The position numbers were made by a program, and so were the translations under genes. Source: Bifidobacterium stellenboschense (GTDB taxonomy: Bacteria > Actinomycetota > Actinomycetes > Actinomycetales > Bifidobacteriaceae). From it: a DNA stretch of 64,000 nt. The notes below the pieces were generated by a model. That model was not told the origin of the DNA. It saw only the letters and a list, made by a program, of their open reading frames with translations, and ran no database searches. Below are positions 13,200-23,568 of the stretch, piece after piece. How positions within the stretch are numbered: position 1 is the stretch's first letter; each line of letters begins with the position of its first letter. Location of the stretch: NCBI RefSeq assembly GCF_000741785.1, contig NZ_JGZP01000014.1, positions 186,001 through 250,000 of the forward strand. Direction: 5' to 3'.

Positions 13200-14215
13200 C
13201 ACGCAAGGGAACCATTGCCGCGAAACTCACGGCGCTCGTCCTGTCCGCCGGCATGCTCGTCTCGCTCGCCGCGTGCGAAGGACAGGTGCCGAAGACCTCG
13301 ACCGCGGAATCCGCGGACCGCACGCCCGATCTGACCGTCGCGCAGGAGAAGAAGATCCGCACGAGCATCCTCGACGTGATCGACGCGGCGAACCAGTCGA
13401 AGAGCACGGACGGTCTCGACGCGCGGCTGACCGGACCGCAGCTTGAGGTGCGTGTCAGCGAACTCGCCATCGCGCAGGCCACCGGCACACTCGACGCGAA
13501 GGCCGCGATCCCGCGCAAGATCACGCAGACCGTCATTCCCGTCGACGACGGATGGCCGCGCACCGTGTTCACGATCACCACGACCACCGAGGATCAGCAG
13601 TCGAAGCGACTGCTCGTCATGACGCAGGATTCCGCCCGCCAGAACTACAAGCTGTGGGGTGTGGCCCGACTGTTCCAAGGCGCGAAACTGCCGAAGTTCG
13701 AAGTGCCGAAGCTCGGCACCGAAATGGGCACCGCGAAGGATGCGAAGCTCGTCGCCACGCCGGCGGACGCGGTGGCCTGGTACACCGATCTGCTCAACAA
13801 CGGCGACTCCAGCAAGTACAAGGACAAGTTCGCCGACGACCTGTTCCGCTCCGACCTCCAGAAGCTGGACGCCACCGTGCAGCAGGGCATGGAGGCGAAC
13901 AAGGGCACGCAGGAGCAGGAGTTCACCGTCGCCAAGGACCAGCTGAAGATCATGCGGTCCACGGATGGCGGCGATCTGGTCGTCGCGCGCATCGATTCGA
14001 CGTGGACGCGCCAGGCGGGCGAGGGGCGCGAATCGCTGCCCGCCTCGGACGCCGAGAAGGCGCTGTTCGGCGACGGCAAGGCCACGAGCACGATGAAGGT
14101 CACCTACGTGAATGTGATCGCCATGTACATCCCGCCGGCCGGATCCACCGGTGCCGCCGCGAAGATCACCGCCGTCGGCGCCGAACGCCAGCCGGTCAAG
14201 GTCGAAGCCTTGTAG
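13196..14215 (+). CDS. Putative lipoprotein of unknown function
   Basis: A 339-residue exported protein. The signal peptide has a lipobox LAAC at about residues 23-26, so the mature protein should be lipid-anchored. No enzyme motif is visible. The body is hydrophilic with regular spacing, consistent with two alpha/beta domains (TPDLTVAQEKKIRTSIL; ATPADAVAWYTDLLNNGD). The start overlaps the stop of the membrane protein upstream (ATGA) and GAGGAGG precedes it, so the two are translationally coupled. A terminator follows 22 bases after its stop. Confidence 0.75.
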   Translation: MTRKGTIAAKLTALVLSAGMLVSLAACEGQVPKTSTAESADRTPDLTVAQEKKIRTSILDVIDAANQSKSTDGLDARLTGPQLEVRVSELAIAQATGTLDAKAAIPRKITQTVIPVDDGWPRTVFTITTTTEDQQSKRLLVMTQDSARQNYKLWGVARLFQGAKLPKFEVPKLGTEMGTAKDAKLVATPADAVAWYTDLLNNGDSSKYKDKFADDLFRSDLQKLDATVQQGMEANKGTQEQEFTVAKDQLKIMRSTDGGDLVVARIDSTWTRQAGEGRESLPASDAEKALFGDGKATSTMKVTYVNVIAMYIPPAGSTGAAAKITAVGAERQPVKVEAL

Positions 14216-14237
14216 TGAACGCTGTAGGCGAATCGGG

Positions 14238-14271
14238 GATGCCGTCACTAAGATGAGTGACGGCATCTTTT
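14238..14271 (+). terminator. Terminator of the membrane protein/lipoprotein pair
   Basis: GATGCCGTCACT (14238-14249) pairs perfectly with AGTGACGGCATC (14256-14267), with a 6-base loop and TTTT after it. Confidence 0.9.
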
Positions 14272-14313
14272 GTATGTTGGAATGACGTTGCACAATCACA
14301 TTGGAGGCGTGGC

Positions 14314-15285
14314 ATGGCCGATCAGCCGAAGTTCAATCCCGGAGTCTCACTGGCGGGGGCCGTCGATCTCGAAGCGCTCGCACATCAGGTGAAGGCCGAG
14401 CCCGGACAGGCGGGCGGCGCGCCCGCGGCCGGCGGCTACGTGATCGACACGACGGAGAACACGTTCCAGGCGATGGTCCAGACCTCCGCCACGTTCCCGA
14501 TCCTACTGCTCCTGTGGATTCCCACCGACGACCGGCTCTTCCCGATGGCTCGCGCGCTCGCCGACGCGGTGAATGCGATGAACGGCCAGATTCAGCTCTC
14601 CCGCATCGACATCAACGAGAACCCGTCGATCGCCCAGGCGTTGCAGGTGCAGGGCGCGCCCGCCCTGTTCGCCCTGATCGGCGGCCGCCCGATGCCGCTG
14701 CTGCAAGGCCTGCCCTCCGATGACGAGCTCACGCAGATCAAGGAGCAGGTATTGCCGAAGATCGTCGCGATGGCGCAGCAGGCCGGTGTGACCGGCACCG
14801 CGCCGTATTCGGGCGACCCGTCGGCGGAGGGCGCCGGCGCGGACGGCGCGGGTGCCGCCGCGGCCGCCGTCGTGCCGCCGGAGCACCAGGAGGCGCACCA
14901 GCTGGCGCAGGCCGGCGACTACGCGGGTGCCGCCGCCGCGTACGGCAGGGTGCTCGAATCCGATCCGAACGATGCGCTCGCCGCGCGCGAACGTGCCAAG
15001 GCGCTGCTGCTCGCGCGTTCGGCCGACGCCGACGTGCGCGAGGTGCGCGCCGCCGCCGCGGCCGCGCCGGATGACGTGGAAGCGCAGCTCGCCGTGGCCG
15101 ACATCGACATGATCGGCGGGCAGATCCAGGACGCGTTCGACCGCCTGCTCGACTTCGTGGCCGCCGGTCACAAGGCCGACATCGAGCCGGTGCGCAAGCG
15201 CCTGCTCGAATACTTCGCGATTCCCGAGCCGACCGACGCGCGTCTCAAGGCCGCCCGCCGTCGCCTCGCCACGCTCATGTACTGA
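14314..15285 (+). CDS. Thioredoxin-fold TPR protein (CnoX/YbbN-like), redox site absent
   Basis: A 323-residue protein with an N-terminal thioredoxin-like domain (about 45-150: FPILLLLWIPTDDRLFPMA, GAPALFALIGGRPM) and a C-terminal region of tetratricopeptide-like helices (HQLAQAGDYAGAAAAYGRVL; DVEAQLAVADIDMIGGQ). This is the arrangement of the YbbN/CnoX chaperone-holdase family. The position of the CxxC active site reads WIPTDDR with no cysteine, so dithiol exchange is not possible and a holdase or scaffold role is more likely. GGAGG precedes the ATG at 14314; the frame also opens earlier at 14257 but without a ribosome site. Confidence 0.85.
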   Translation: MADQPKFNPGVSLAGAVDLEALAHQVKAEPGQAGGAPAAGGYVIDTTENTFQAMVQTSATFPILLLLWIPTDDRLFPMARALADAVNAMNGQIQLSRIDINENPSIAQALQVQGAPALFALIGGRPMPLLQGLPSDDELTQIKEQVLPKIVAMAQQAGVTGTAPYSGDPSAEGAGADGAGAAAAAVVPPEHQEAHQLAQAGDYAGAAAAYGRVLESDPNDALAARERAKALLLARSADADVREVRAAAAAAPDDVEAQLAVADIDMIGGQIQDAFDRLLDFVAAGHKADIEPVRKRLLEYFAIPEPTDARLKAARRRLATLMY

Positions 15286-15299
15286 TTTCCGTGGAATCG

Positions 15300-15407
15300 G
15301 CCCCCTCTGACGAGGGGGCTCCCGGCGAAGCCGGGTGGGGGGAGAGATTACGTATGTCTCTCCCTCCGTCCGCCTTCGGCGGACACCTCCCTCATCAGAG
15401 GGAGGCA
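15300..15407. repeat. Head-to-head pair of REP-like palindromes
   Basis: Same family and same paired arrangement as at 10799-10922. A left copy (CCCCCTCTGACGAGGGGG, then CCCGGCGAAGCCGGG) faces a right copy (GTCCGCCTTCGGCGGAC, then CCTCCCTCATCAGAGGGAGG). It fills the space between the convergent TPR and CYTH genes. Confidence 0.75.
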
Positions 15408-15418
15408 TGATCGGCCGT

Positions 15419-16045
15419 TCACTCCATGCGGTTTTTGCCGAAGAACTGTTGGAATTGGGGGCCGGTGGCGGCGAGTTCGCGTTCGAAGTCATCCTTCCAC
15501 TCGCCGAACGGCCGGCCCGCCAATCCGTCGTTGTTGAAGCGCGGCTGATCGGTGATTTCGGTGACGCAGAACTTCGGAATTGTGAGGTTCGTAACGGGTG
15601 TGGCGCGTTCCGCCTCGGCGACGATGAGCGGCGCGTTCGCCCCGCCGAACACGTCCACGCTCCACCCGTCCTCGGCGATCCATACGGAATAGCGGTTCTT
15701 GATGATCGGCTTGCCGCCGCGTCGCACCAGTTCGACGGCGATGCGCGTGTCGATCTCCCGTTCCGCCTCGTAGCGGGTTCCGCCCACGGACGGGCCCTTC
15801 ACGGTGACGTAGGCGCGTGTGAAATCGTCGCAATGCTCTTCGAGCACTTCGCGCGGATCGAGATCGGGCGTCATGTCGAGCGCCACGCGGCGGGTCTTCA
15901 GCCGCACACGCAGCGCGTAATTGTCCTCGTAGACGAAATAGCTTTGCACGATGAGGGCGGGCGTATCGCCGTCATCGTATTCGGGGGGCAGTTCCCTGCA
16001 GAAGAACCTCCGCTCGAACTCGAATTCGTTCACAGTCTCGGACAT
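15419..16045 (-). CDS. CYTH domain protein
   Basis: A 208-residue protein of the CYTH/triphosphate tunnel metalloenzyme superfamily. The N-terminal signature appears as EFEFERRFF, a variant of the usual ExExK in which the last position is Arg. Further charged strands fit the tunnel (YALRVRLKTRR, AYVTVKGPS, YEAEREID, KPIIKNRYSVW, WSVDVFGG). Relatives hydrolyse inorganic or organic triphosphates; the substrate here cannot be told. The ppk gene on the same strand about 2.5 kb away makes polyphosphate-related metabolism a reasonable guess. The start at 16045 (MSETVNEF) is chosen because the longer frame adds only basic residues. Confidence 0.82.
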   Translation of the reverse strand: MSETVNEFEFERRFFCRELPPEYDDGDTPALIVQSYFVYEDNYALRVRLKTRRVALDMTPDLDPREVLEEHCDDFTRAYVTVKGPSVGGTRYEAEREIDTRIAVELVRRGGKPIIKNRYSVWIAEDGWSVDVFGGANAPLIVAEAERATPVTNLTIPKFCVTEITDQPRFNNDGLAGRPFGEWKDDFERELAATGPQFQQFFGKNRME

Positions 16046-16381
16046 AACCCCAGTGTAGCTTTTGCCGGCCGGTTTGCGGGCCCGCAATCGCCCGAATACG
16101 GCCGAGATGCCTCACATGCGTGACGGCGGATTCCTCATCCGCGGCGTGGCATGGGCCCGCCGATGGGTTATACTGTTATCCGCGTCGGGCCGTGCTTAAG
16201 CCCCGGGCTCCATTTTTTGCCGCCGCGAGCGGCCCTTGCGCCGACAGGCGCTTTCACGGTTCGGCGCTTCTTCTTCGTTCTTATCCGGTGTTTTCCTGCT
16301 TGTCCGCTCCGGAGTCCTTGGTATTTACCCCCACTTTCCTTTCCGGGGGTCTCTGGCGTCGTCCGACCGTTTGCGGCTCCG
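16046..16381. other. Non-coding stretch between the CYTH gene and the 16.4-kb gene
   Basis: No convincing gene. TATACT at about 16167-16172 on the plus strand resembles a -10 element, and a short imperfect GC hairpin followed by six T (near 16210-16220) lies about 40 bases later. A tiny terminated transcript is possible but weakly supported. A second hairpin (ACCCCC/GGGGGT, near 16327-16350) may end the minus-strand transcript from the right. Confidence 0.3.
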
Positions 16382-17131
16382 CTACTCCAGTTTGCCGCGA
16401 CGCCAGAGGTTCGCGGCGTGGTGGAAGTCCTTGGCGGTGACGAACAGGTTCGCGGCCGTGTGCATGAGCCGCGCCGCCTTGCCGGCGTTCGATTTGGCAT
16501 CCAGCGTGGCGGCCTGTCCGGCGAGATGCTTCGCCTCGATGCGCAATCCCAACGCCACCACGTCGGTGAACGCGGCCGCGCGTTCCATCGCCACGGCGAA
16601 ATCGCCGGTGAACGCACCGGACAGGATCGAATCGGCGAGACGCGCGATATCGTCCTCAGTGGGCGCCTGATCGACGCCGGCGATTGCGGAGGCGGACGTC
16701 GCGACCGGCTCGCCGACGCGCCACAGTCGCGCGATCGCGTCACGATGCGTGCGCATCCACGTGCGCAGCATGTACAGGCGCCACAACACGCCGGGCAGTG
16801 TGTCCGCCGGCGAGGAGCTCCACAGTTCGGCGATGTCGTCCACGCCTTCGCGTTCGACGACGGTGAGCACGCGCGCGACGACCGCCGGATCCTCGCTGTG
16901 GCGCACGCGATCGAGCAGGGCGGAGGCGGAGGAGTGGGCGATCTCGTTGACGATGCCCGGATCGCTGCCACCCGCCATCTGTTCGAGCAGGGCGGGGGCG
17001 AGCTGGCCGGGGCGCGACGGGCGCGGCGCGGAGCCTGGCGTGGGCACGAAGCCGGAGCGGGAGGCGAGCACGGAGCCGTTGCCCGTGTTGCCGGTTCCTG
17101 CGGCGGCGTAGTTGGCGGACCTAGTAGACAA
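16382..17131 (-). CDS. Conserved-looking protein of unknown function
   Basis: A mostly helical, soluble 249-residue protein that I do not recognise. Its start is ambiguous: no ATG lies near the N-terminus, but a TTG at 17131 has AGAAGG nine bases upstream, and a GTG at 17071 is the alternative. With TTG the gene overlaps the 3' end of the NUDIX gene by 11 bases, so the two are probably co-transcribed. Visible patterns include [20 protein letters not shown] and repeated Ala-rich helices near the C-terminus ([15 protein letters not shown]). No signal peptide, membrane segment or catalytic motif is seen. Confidence 0.65.
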   Translation of the reverse strand: MSTRSANYAAAGTGNTGNGSVLASRSGFVPTPGSAPRPSRPGQLAPALLEQMAGGSDPGIVNEIAHSSASALLDRVRHSEDPAVVARVLTVVEREGVDDIAELWSSSPADTLPGVLWRLYMLRTWMRTHRDAIARLWRVGEPVATSASAIAGVDQAPTEDDIARLADSILSGAFTGDFAVAMERAAAFTDVVALGLRIEAKHLAGQAATLDAKSNAGKAARLMHTAANLFVTAKDFHHAANLWRRGKLE

Positions 17132-18338
17132 GCGGAATGACCTTCTGGATATCGATGATGCGGGGGCCCTTCGGTGTGGCGACGGCGAACAGCGCGAGCG
17201 CACTGCCGGTGGGCATGTAGGGCGACTTGGCGATCAGACGCTTCGCGAGCGAATCGGAGACGCACAAGGCGCGCAGATGGTCGAATATACCACCGATCAC
17301 CGGCCGATGCATGCAGATCGCGGCGGGGTTGCGGTGTTTGAGCGCATAGTCGATCTCGGACTTGAAGCACTCCCATGCGGCCTGCGGGTCCGCGGCGAAC
17401 GCGTCCTCGGTGAGCGGGTCGAGCTTGATCATGTCGCGGCCGGTCTGCCAGGAGAACGTCTCCAGCGTCTCCATGCAGCGGATCCACGGCGAGGTGGTGA
17501 GACGCACCGGGTTAAAGCAGGCGAGTTCGTGGCTCAGGGCGAACGCGGCCGCGGCTCCGCGCGGCGTGATCGGGCGGTTCGCGTCCGTGCCCTTCCAGGA
17601 TTTGCGGGCCTCCGCCTTGCCGTGACGGATGAGGATGACCGGCACCGCGTCGGCCGCGCCCTCCTGGAGACGGTCGATGAACAGGGCGAGGATCTCCTTG
17701 TCCGTGGAATGGGTGAGCTTCTTGCGCGCCTTGTCCGGGGTGAGCCAGATCACGTCGTCGATTTCGCCCACATCGGCGCGGTGGACCGGGCCGAGCGCCG
17801 CGGTGCGCTTGAGCTTGTCGACGGGGGAGATGGCGGTGGCCATCCAGAAGCGGATGTGCTTCGTGTTCACGTTGGGCGCGTAGTTCTTCGTGTGTCGCTG
17901 CTTGCTGCCCTCCTCGGACTGCGGGTATTCGACGTCGCCGAGGTAGGGGCCGAGCGCGACGGGCACGCCGGTCTCCTCGCCGATCTCGCGCACGGCGGCG
18001 TGCATATGCGATTCGTTCGGGTCGACTTTGCCTTTCGGCCAGCTCCAGTCGTCGTATTTCGGGCGGTGGACGAGACAGACTTCGATGTCGTCGAACCGCG
18101 GGGTGCCGAAGGTGGCGGTTGCGGGTGCCGCCGCGGTGTCCGCGGAGATGTCTGCGGGGGCCGCGGTCGTTGCGGTTGCTGATGATGCTGATGATGCTGC
18201 GGCGTCGGTTGCGGCCGCGGTCGTGATCACGGAGGAGCCTTCGTCGGCGCGTCGTCGCGCAACGTCGTCAGGGAGCCGGCGACGTCGGTAGAGGATGCCT
18301 CCTGCCGCTTCCACGATCTTGCTCATTTTCTTGTTCAC
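17121..18338 (-). CDS. NUDIX hydrolase fused to a histidine phosphatase (MutT1-like)
   Basis: A two-domain enzyme (405 aa). The NUDIX box GKVDPNES...REIGEETGV (about residues 102-123) follows the full GX5EX7REUXEEXGU pattern. The C-terminal half is a histidine phosphatase with [13 protein letters not shown] as the catalytic RHG motif. This fusion is known in actinobacteria as the MutT1 type, which removes oxidised guanine nucleotides and can act on dinucleoside polyphosphates. An Ala/Thr/Ser-rich insert (about residues 34-76) splits the NUDIX N-terminus. The GTG at 18338 lies about 7 bases after TACAAT on the minus strand, so a leaderless message is possible; ATG at 18326 is the alternative. 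Confidence 0.87.
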   Translation of the reverse strand: MNKKMSKIVEAAGGILYRRRRLPDDVARRRADEGSSVITTAAATDAAASSASSATATTAAPADISADTAAAPATATFGTPRFDDIEVCLVHRPKYDDWSWPKGKVDPNESHMHAAVREIGEETGVPVALGPYLGDVEYPQSEEGSKQRHTKNYAPNVNTKHIRFWMATAISPVDKLKRTAALGPVHRADVGEIDDVIWLTPDKARKKLTHSTDKEILALFIDRLQEGAADAVPVILIRHGKAEARKSWKGTDANRPITPRGAAAAFALSHELACFNPVRLTTSPWIRCMETLETFSWQTGRDMIKLDPLTEDAFAADPQAAWECFKSEIDYALKHRNPAAICMHRPVIGGIFDHLRALCVSDSLAKRLIAKSPYMPTGSALALFAVATPKGPRIIDIQKVIPLVY

Positions 18339-18408
18339 CCTTCGATTGTACGCAGGGTTGCGTGCGGGGGCTCGCGTAGGTCTCTACGTAGTTTTTCCGC
18401 TGCAACGA

Positions 18409-18580
18409 CGAAGGCCGACCCGTTGTGGGTCGGCCTTCGCTTGCGTTAACGTTCACAAATTCCGGTTTCCATCATACGCCGCTTTGCGGCGATTCGTCGC
18501 GCCGGTGGCCAAAGGTTCCACCGGCGCGACCGGCATGCGAACGTCGGGCGGCGAATCTCATACGGAATCCGTCGCCCGAC
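18409..18580. terminator. Three consecutive strong hairpins between ppk and the NUDIX gene
   Basis: CGAAGGCCGACCC (18409-18421) pairs with 18427-18439. GTCGCGCCGGTGG (18496-18508) pairs with 18518-18530. GTCGGGCGGCG (18543-18553) pairs with 18570-18580 with one G:T. None has a long T-run on either strand. They lie just after the ppk stop codon and probably form its 3' end structure. Confidence 0.5.
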
Positions 18581-18587
18581 TGCGCCG

Positions 18588-20825
18588 TCAGCTGTGGTTG
18601 CCGCGGCGACGCGTGTGCCTGCGGATCAGGTACTCCTGGCAGTCCACCAGCGGGCGTCCCTCCTCGTCCTTCGAGTGGCGCTCGTAGGAGCCGTCCGGCA
18701 GCATGTGCCAGCTGGAGGTGGAATCGGCCATCTGCAGGTCGATGTAGTCCAGCAGCTCCTGAATCTGCTCGGGCGCGGTGATGCGCACCAGCGCCTCGAC
18801 ACGACGGTCGAGGTTGCGGTGCATCAGATCGGCGGAACCGATCCACACCTCCGGGCCGGACAGCGGGCCCTCGCCGATCTGCGGGCCGTCCGCGTTGCAG
18901 AACGCGTAGATGCGGCTGTGCTCGAGGAAGCGGCCGAGGATCGAACGCACGCGGATGTTCTCGGACAGGCCGGGAACGCCGGGCTTGAGTGAGCAGATGC
19001 CACGCTCGACGATGTCGATCTTCACGCCCGCCTGCGAGGCGCGGTACAGGGCGTCGATGGTCTTCTCGTCCACCACGGAGTTGACCTTGATCTTGATCCA
19101 CGCCTCCTTGCCGGCGCGGGCGGCGTCCTCCTCGCGGCGGATGCGCTGAATCAGGCCGGTGCGGATGGTGCGCGGCGCGACGAGCAGACGGTGGAAGCTC
19201 GACTTCGGCGCGTAGCCGGACAGCTGGTTGAACAGGCGGGTGAGATCCTGCCCGACCACCGGGTCGCAGGTGAGCAGACCCAGATCGGTGTAGATGCGGG
19301 CCGTCTTCGGGTTGTAGTTGCCGGTGCCCACATGGCAGTAGCGACGCAGGCCGTCGGCCTCCTGACGCACCACCTCGATGAGCTTGCAGTGGGTCTTGAG
19401 GCCCACGATGCCGTACACGACGTGCACGCCGGCGCGTTCCAGCTTGCGAGCCCACGCGATGTTCGCGTCCTCGTCGAAGCGGGCCTTGATCTCGACCAGC
19501 GCCAGCACCTGCTTGCCGGCATGCGCCGCGTCGATCAGCGCGTCGATGATCGGCGAGTTGGAGCTGGTGCGGTAGAGCGTCTGCTTGATGGCCAGAACCT
19601 TGGGATCCGCAGCAGCCTGCGCCAGAAACGCCTGAACGGACGTGGAGAACGAGTCGTAGGGGTGATGCAGCAGGATGTCGCGCTCGCGGATCGCGGCGAA
19701 GATGTCCTGCGCACGGCTCGACTCGACCTCGGCGATCTGACGGTTCGTGGTCGGGATGAACGGGCGGTTCTTGAGGTCCGGACGGTCGATGCCGCCGAGC
19801 TCGAACAGCACGGTCATGTCGAGCGGGGCCGGCAGGCGGTACACCTCCTCCGGCGTGACGCCGAGCTGGTCGGCGAGCAGCTGGGAGAGGAACGGGCTGG
19901 TCTGGTCGGAGATCTCGAGGCGGATCGGCGGTCCGAAGCGACGGCGCAGCAGTTCCTTCTCCATCGCGTTGAGCAGGTTCTCGGCATCATCCTCTTCGAC
20001 GTCGATGTCCTCGTTGCGGGTGACGCGGAAGGAGCGGGCCTCCTTGATGATCATGCCCGGGAACAGGGATTCCAGATGGGCGATGATGAGGTTCTCCATC
20101 GTGATGAACCCGTAGCGCTCCTCCTTGGACTCCTCGTCGGTCATGTCGTCGACCGGCACGAGACGGTTGAGGTTGCCCGGGATCTTCACGCGCGCGAAGT
20201 GGGACTTGCCGGAGGCAGGGTTCTCGACGATTACGGCGAGGTTGATGGAGCCGCCGGAGATGTACGGGAACGGGTGGGCCGGATCCACGGCGAGCGGGGT
20301 GAGCACGGGGAACACCTGCTGGCGGTAGTAGCGCGACAGGCGCTCCTGCTCGGCGGTGGTGAGCTTGTCCCAGCTGAGCAGCACGATGTGCTGTTCAGCG
20401 AGGGCCGGGAACAGCTCGTCGATCACGTAGTGGGCGTGCTCGTTCTGGAGCGCGTGCGCCTGCTCGCTGATCGAGCGCAGCAGCTGGCGCGGGCTCAGGC
20501 CGGCGGCCGAGGGCACGGCGATGCCGGAGTCGATGCGGCGCTTGAGGCCGGCCACACGGACCATGAAGAACTCGTCGAGGTTGTTGGCGAAAATCGCCGC
20601 GAAGCTGGTGCGTTCCAGCAGCGGCTGGTCCTTGTCTTCGGCGAGTTCGAGGACGCGCTTGTTGAACTTGAGCCAGCTCAGCTCGCGGTCGAAGAAGCGG
20701 TCGGTCGGCAGCGGGGCCTCGCCTTCAAGGGTCTCGCGCCGATCGTTCTTGTCGGTTTCGGCGATGTGCTCTGCGATTTGGCTTCGCAGGATCGCTTTCG
20801 ATGGTGCGTCAAAAATCTGTGCCAT
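18588..20825 (-). CDS. ppk: Polyphosphate kinase 1
   Basis: PPK1 (745 aa) makes polyphosphate from ATP and can run in reverse. Visible blocks are the N-terminal [17 protein letters not shown], the central [13 protein letters not shown], and the two phospholipase-D-like C-terminal domains. These include THCKLIEVV, which bears the autophosphorylated His, and [39 protein letters not shown] is also typical. ATG at 20825 is chosen because AGGA lies 8 bases upstream; ATG at 20834 would add three residues. The frame is open much further upstream but without family similarity. Confidence 0.94.
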   Translation of the reverse strand: MAQIFDAPSKAILRSQIAEHIAETDKNDRRETLEGEAPLPTDRFFDRELSWLKFNKRVLELAEDKDQPLLERTSFAAIFANNLDEFFMVRVAGLKRRIDSGIAVPSAAGLSPRQLLRSISEQAHALQNEHAHYVIDELFPALAEQHIVLLSWDKLTTAEQERLSRYYRQQVFPVLTPLAVDPAHPFPYISGGSINLAVIVENPASGKSHFARVKIPGNLNRLVPVDDMTDEESKEERYGFITMENLIIAHLESLFPGMIIKEARSFRVTRNEDIDVEEDDAENLLNAMEKELLRRRFGPPIRLEISDQTSPFLSQLLADQLGVTPEEVYRLPAPLDMTVLFELGGIDRPDLKNRPFIPTTNRQIAEVESSRAQDIFAAIRERDILLHHPYDSFSTSVQAFLAQAAADPKVLAIKQTLYRTSSNSPIIDALIDAAHAGKQVLALVEIKARFDEDANIAWARKLERAGVHVVYGIVGLKTHCKLIEVVRQEADGLRRYCHVGTGNYNPKTARIYTDLGLLTCDPVVGQDLTRLFNQLSGYAPKSSFHRLLVAPRTIRTGLIQRIRREEDAARAGKEAWIKIKVNSVVDEKTIDALYRASQAGVKIDIVERGICSLKPGVPGLSENIRVRSILGRFLEHSRIYAFCNADGPQIGEGPLSGPEVWIGSADLMHRNLDRRVEALVRITAPEQIQELLDYIDLQMADSTSSWHMLPDGSYERHSKDEEGRPLVDCQEYLIRRHTRRRGNHS

Positions 20826-21049
20826 GATTGTCATCCTAGGCCTTGAGACGGTTGGGTTGCGAGTATACGCGCCAAAGTTCAACGCGAGTTCACATTTTGG
20901 GCGTCGCCCGGCAGACGGGCGATGGTGTTGTGAACGGTAACGCGTGGTCGCGTGGCCGGCGGCCGCATGGTGGACGCGGTTCGCCGGCCGCACGTGGGCG
21001 CCCGGTCTCGCGACCGTCCGTTCCGTGACCGTCTCGCGTCGCGAACGTC

Positions 21050-22450
21050 TCACATCGCGAACGAGACGATCGCCGGCAGCACGCCGATAAGCACGAACGC
21101 GGGAAGGAAGCACAATCCGGTGGGCGCGAGCAGACGCACCGAGAGGCCGGCTGCCGCCTGCTCGATGGCCGCCGTCTCGTCCCGTCTGTACCGCTCGATG
21201 GCGAGCTCCAGCCGCGCCGTCGGCGAGACGCCGTGCGTCCACGCCTCGCCGAGACAGTCGCGGATTGATGCGAGGGACGGGTCTTCCGTTCCGGCACCGA
21301 CCCACGCCTCATGCCAGGTCGCGCCACGCGTGAGCGCGTACCCGGCCGCTTGCAGGCACGCGGGCAGATCCCGTGCGAACCGGTCTTTCCGGAATCCGGC
21401 GGGCGGTACCTGCCGGACCGGGGAGCACGCCCTGGCATGCGCGTTCCGTCGCATCCGCCCATCGCTTCCCTCCTCGGCGAGCGCCTCCCCCACGGCGATC
21501 AGCGCCCCGGGAATGGACGCGCCTTGCCTGAGCGTGGCGTGGAGCATGGCGAGCGTGATCGGCAGGTCGACGTTCCGCCTCTCGTCCGTGCGCCGTCGCC
21601 GCACGCGTGCGCCGGCCCCATCCGCGTTGCAACCATGGCCGTCGCCCGTACCCCCGCCCGCATCGTTGAACGTCGCCAGCAGTCGGTGTGTCCACGCCAG
21701 ACCCGCCATGTACCACAATCCGCCCAATCCCAGACACAGCAGACCCTGCGGCGAACCGAACAGGAACGCGACCGGCCGAGCCCCCAGCAGCTCGCCGAGC
21801 GCCACGGTCACGGCAGGCAGCGCGGAGAGCAGCCGTATCGTCGCCTTCGGCATCGCGAACGTCTGTCGTTTCAGCTCGGCGGCGCGACGCGCCCGACGCT
21901 GGTCGTCGGCCACCGCTTCCAGACAGTGCGACAGTGCGCATCCCGTGCGCTCGCTCAACCGGCATGCGGCGGCGAGATGTCGCGCGGCCGTCGCGACATC
22001 CGCCTCGGACTCGTCGGTTGTGGCGCGCATGCGCAGCACGGTCGCGGCGCGCGCGGCGGTCACGCGCGGCGTCGCGAACCGTACGCCGCCCTGCTCCTCG
22101 AACGCCTCGGCGGCGTCGCCCCCGCCTTTCACGCGTGCGATGACCGCGGCGATCGTCGCGTCGATGCCGATGCGCGGCGGCAGACGCGCGACGGGGGCGA
22201 CCGGCGCGCCGTGACCCTGCCGGTCGCCGCGCGCGCCGTCCGGCGCCCTGTCTACGCCGCCGTCGCGTATGCCGTCGCGCGTGCTGTCGCGTATGCCGGC
22301 GCGCTTCGTGCCATGCGCGCTCTCCGCTCTGAAGACGCGCATGAGGATTCGTGTCATGACGGGCATGACGACCGGTGTGATGACCGCGATGACCGCGAAT
22401 GTCGCGATCGTCGCGATGAGCGGGCCGATGGTGTTCCATGCGATGCTCAT
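21050..22450 (-). CDS. TadB-TadC fusion, inner membrane platform of the Tad pilus
   Basis: A 466-residue protein carrying two GspF-type halves. The first half ends like actinobacterial TadB ([20 protein letters not shown], then [23 protein letters not shown] and a second helix). The second half resembles TadC ([22 protein letters not shown], and a C-terminal helix [20 protein letters not shown]). A charged linker rich in Arg, Asp and Gly joins them. TadB and TadC are usually separate genes. The ATG at 22450 overlaps the tadA stop (ATGA) and GGAGG precedes it, so translation is coupled. It should form the membrane base through which pilin subunits are assembled. Confidence 0.82.
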   Translation of the reverse strand: MSIAWNTIGPLIATIATFAVIAVITPVVMPVMTRILMRVFRAESAHGTKRAGIRDSTRDGIRDGGVDRAPDGARGDRQGHGAPVAPVARLPPRIGIDATIAAVIARVKGGGDAAEAFEEQGGVRFATPRVTAARAATVLRMRATTDESEADVATAARHLAAACRLSERTGCALSHCLEAVADDQRRARRAAELKRQTFAMPKATIRLLSALPAVTVALGELLGARPVAFLFGSPQGLLCLGLGGLWYMAGLAWTHRLLATFNDAGGGTGDGHGCNADGAGARVRRRRTDERRNVDLPITLAMLHATLRQGASIPGALIAVGEALAEEGSDGRMRRNAHARACSPVRQVPPAGFRKDRFARDLPACLQAAGYALTRGATWHEAWVGAGTEDPSLASIRDCLGEAWTHGVSPTARLELAIERYRRDETAAIEQAAAGLSVRLLAPTGLCFLPAFVLIGVLPAIVSFAM

Positions 22451-23568
22451 GTCAGCCTCCATCGATCCGCGAATCGTGGCCAATGCGGCGCGTACGACGG
22501 TTGCCCCGAACCCGTCCATACGGCCAACGGCAGTCCGGCCGGCACGCCGCCACCGTGCGATGAGCCGGCCGTCGTCCCGTCAGACGGGTTGGCGGCAGCC
22601 CGGTCCGCCGCCCCACCTGCGACCGTGTCCCGCGTGACTCCCAGCAGCCCGATCTGCGCGATATGACGCCGCCCGTCGACGCGCTCCAGGTGGAGGACCG
22701 CGTCGAACGCGTCGCGGGCGAGCAGGGCCGTCGCCTCGGGGGCGAGACCCGCGAGCAGACCGAGCGCCACCAGACGCGACGGCACGCGTGCGACGCCGTC
22801 GGCATGCAGCGTGGTCATGCCGCCGTGATGGCCGGAATTGTAGGCGCGCAGCAGGTCGGCGATCTCCTCGCCACGGCACTCGCCCAACACCACGCGGTCG
22901 GGCCGCATGCGCAGCGTCGCCTTCACCAGCTCCGGCAATCCGACCGCGCCCGCGCCCTCCACGTTCGCTTCGCGCGTGACCATCGACACGTGGTCGTCGA
23001 TCGGCAACGCGCCCAGCTCGCGCACCTCCTCCACCGTGACGACGCGCTCCGTGGGCGCGCACTCGGCGAGCAGCGCCTTGAGCAGCGTCGTCTTGCCGGC
23101 ACCCGTGCCGCCGGTGATGAGCAGCGTGGCGCGTCGCACGACCAGGCCGCGCAGCACGGGCAGCCACGACGCTGGGAACAGCCCCCGGCGGCACAGGTCC
23201 GGCAGTGTGGCGGCGGTCCGGTCCGGCAGACGGATCGACAGGGATGCGCCATACGGCACGATCGGCGGGATCACCGCATGCACGCGGACGCCGTCGCCGC
23301 TGGACGCGTCGGCGATGGGGCGCGCGTCGTCGAGACGACGGCCGAGCTGCGCGCACAGCCGTACCGCGTAGTCGCGTACGGTCCGCGCGTCGCGGAACGG
23401 TATGCGCGGACGGCGCTCGCGCATGCCGTCGCCGTCGTCCGCCCAGACCCGCCCGTCGCAGGTCACTGCCACGTCGGTGACCTGCGGGTCGCGCACGATG
23501 GTTTCGAGCGGTCCGAACGCGATCGCCGTGCCGTCCACCGCCATGCCCGTCACATGGTTGCCGCTCAT
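22447..23568 (-). CDS. tadA: TadA ATPase of the Tad pilus
   Basis: A 373-residue secretion ATPase of the CpaF/TadA type that powers pilus assembly. An N-terminal domain is followed by Walker A ITGGTGAGKTTLLKALL, the Asp box (RVVTVEEVRELG), Walker B LRMRPDRVVLGECRGEEI and the His box (GGMTTLHADG). The ATG at 23568 is preceded by GGAGG and overlaps the stop of the upstream gene (ATGA), as it does with the gene downstream. The C-terminus carries an extra Gly/Ser-rich tail of about 60 residues. Confidence 0.92.
   Translation of the reverse strand: MSGNHVTGMAVDGTAIAFGPLETIVRDPQVTDVAVTCDGRVWADDGDGMRERRPRIPFRDARTVRDYAVRLCAQLGRRLDDARPIADASSGDGVRVHAVIPPIVPYGASLSIRLPDRTAATLPDLCRRGLFPASWLPVLRGLVVRRATLLITGGTGAGKTTLLKALLAECAPTERVVTVEEVRELGALPIDDHVSMVTREANVEGAGAVGLPELVKATLRMRPDRVVLGECRGEEIADLLRAYNSGHHGGMTTLHADGVARVPSRLVALGLLAGLAPEATALLARDAFDAVLHLERVDGRRHIAQIGLLGVTRDTVAGGAADRAAANPSDGTTAGSSHGGGVPAGLPLAVWTGSGQPSYAPHWPRFADRWRLT

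Noticed and set aside
19191..20846. A 551-codon plus-strand frame across ppk
   Set aside because: Shadow of ppk on the other strand; composition is not protein-like and the ppk motifs are certain.
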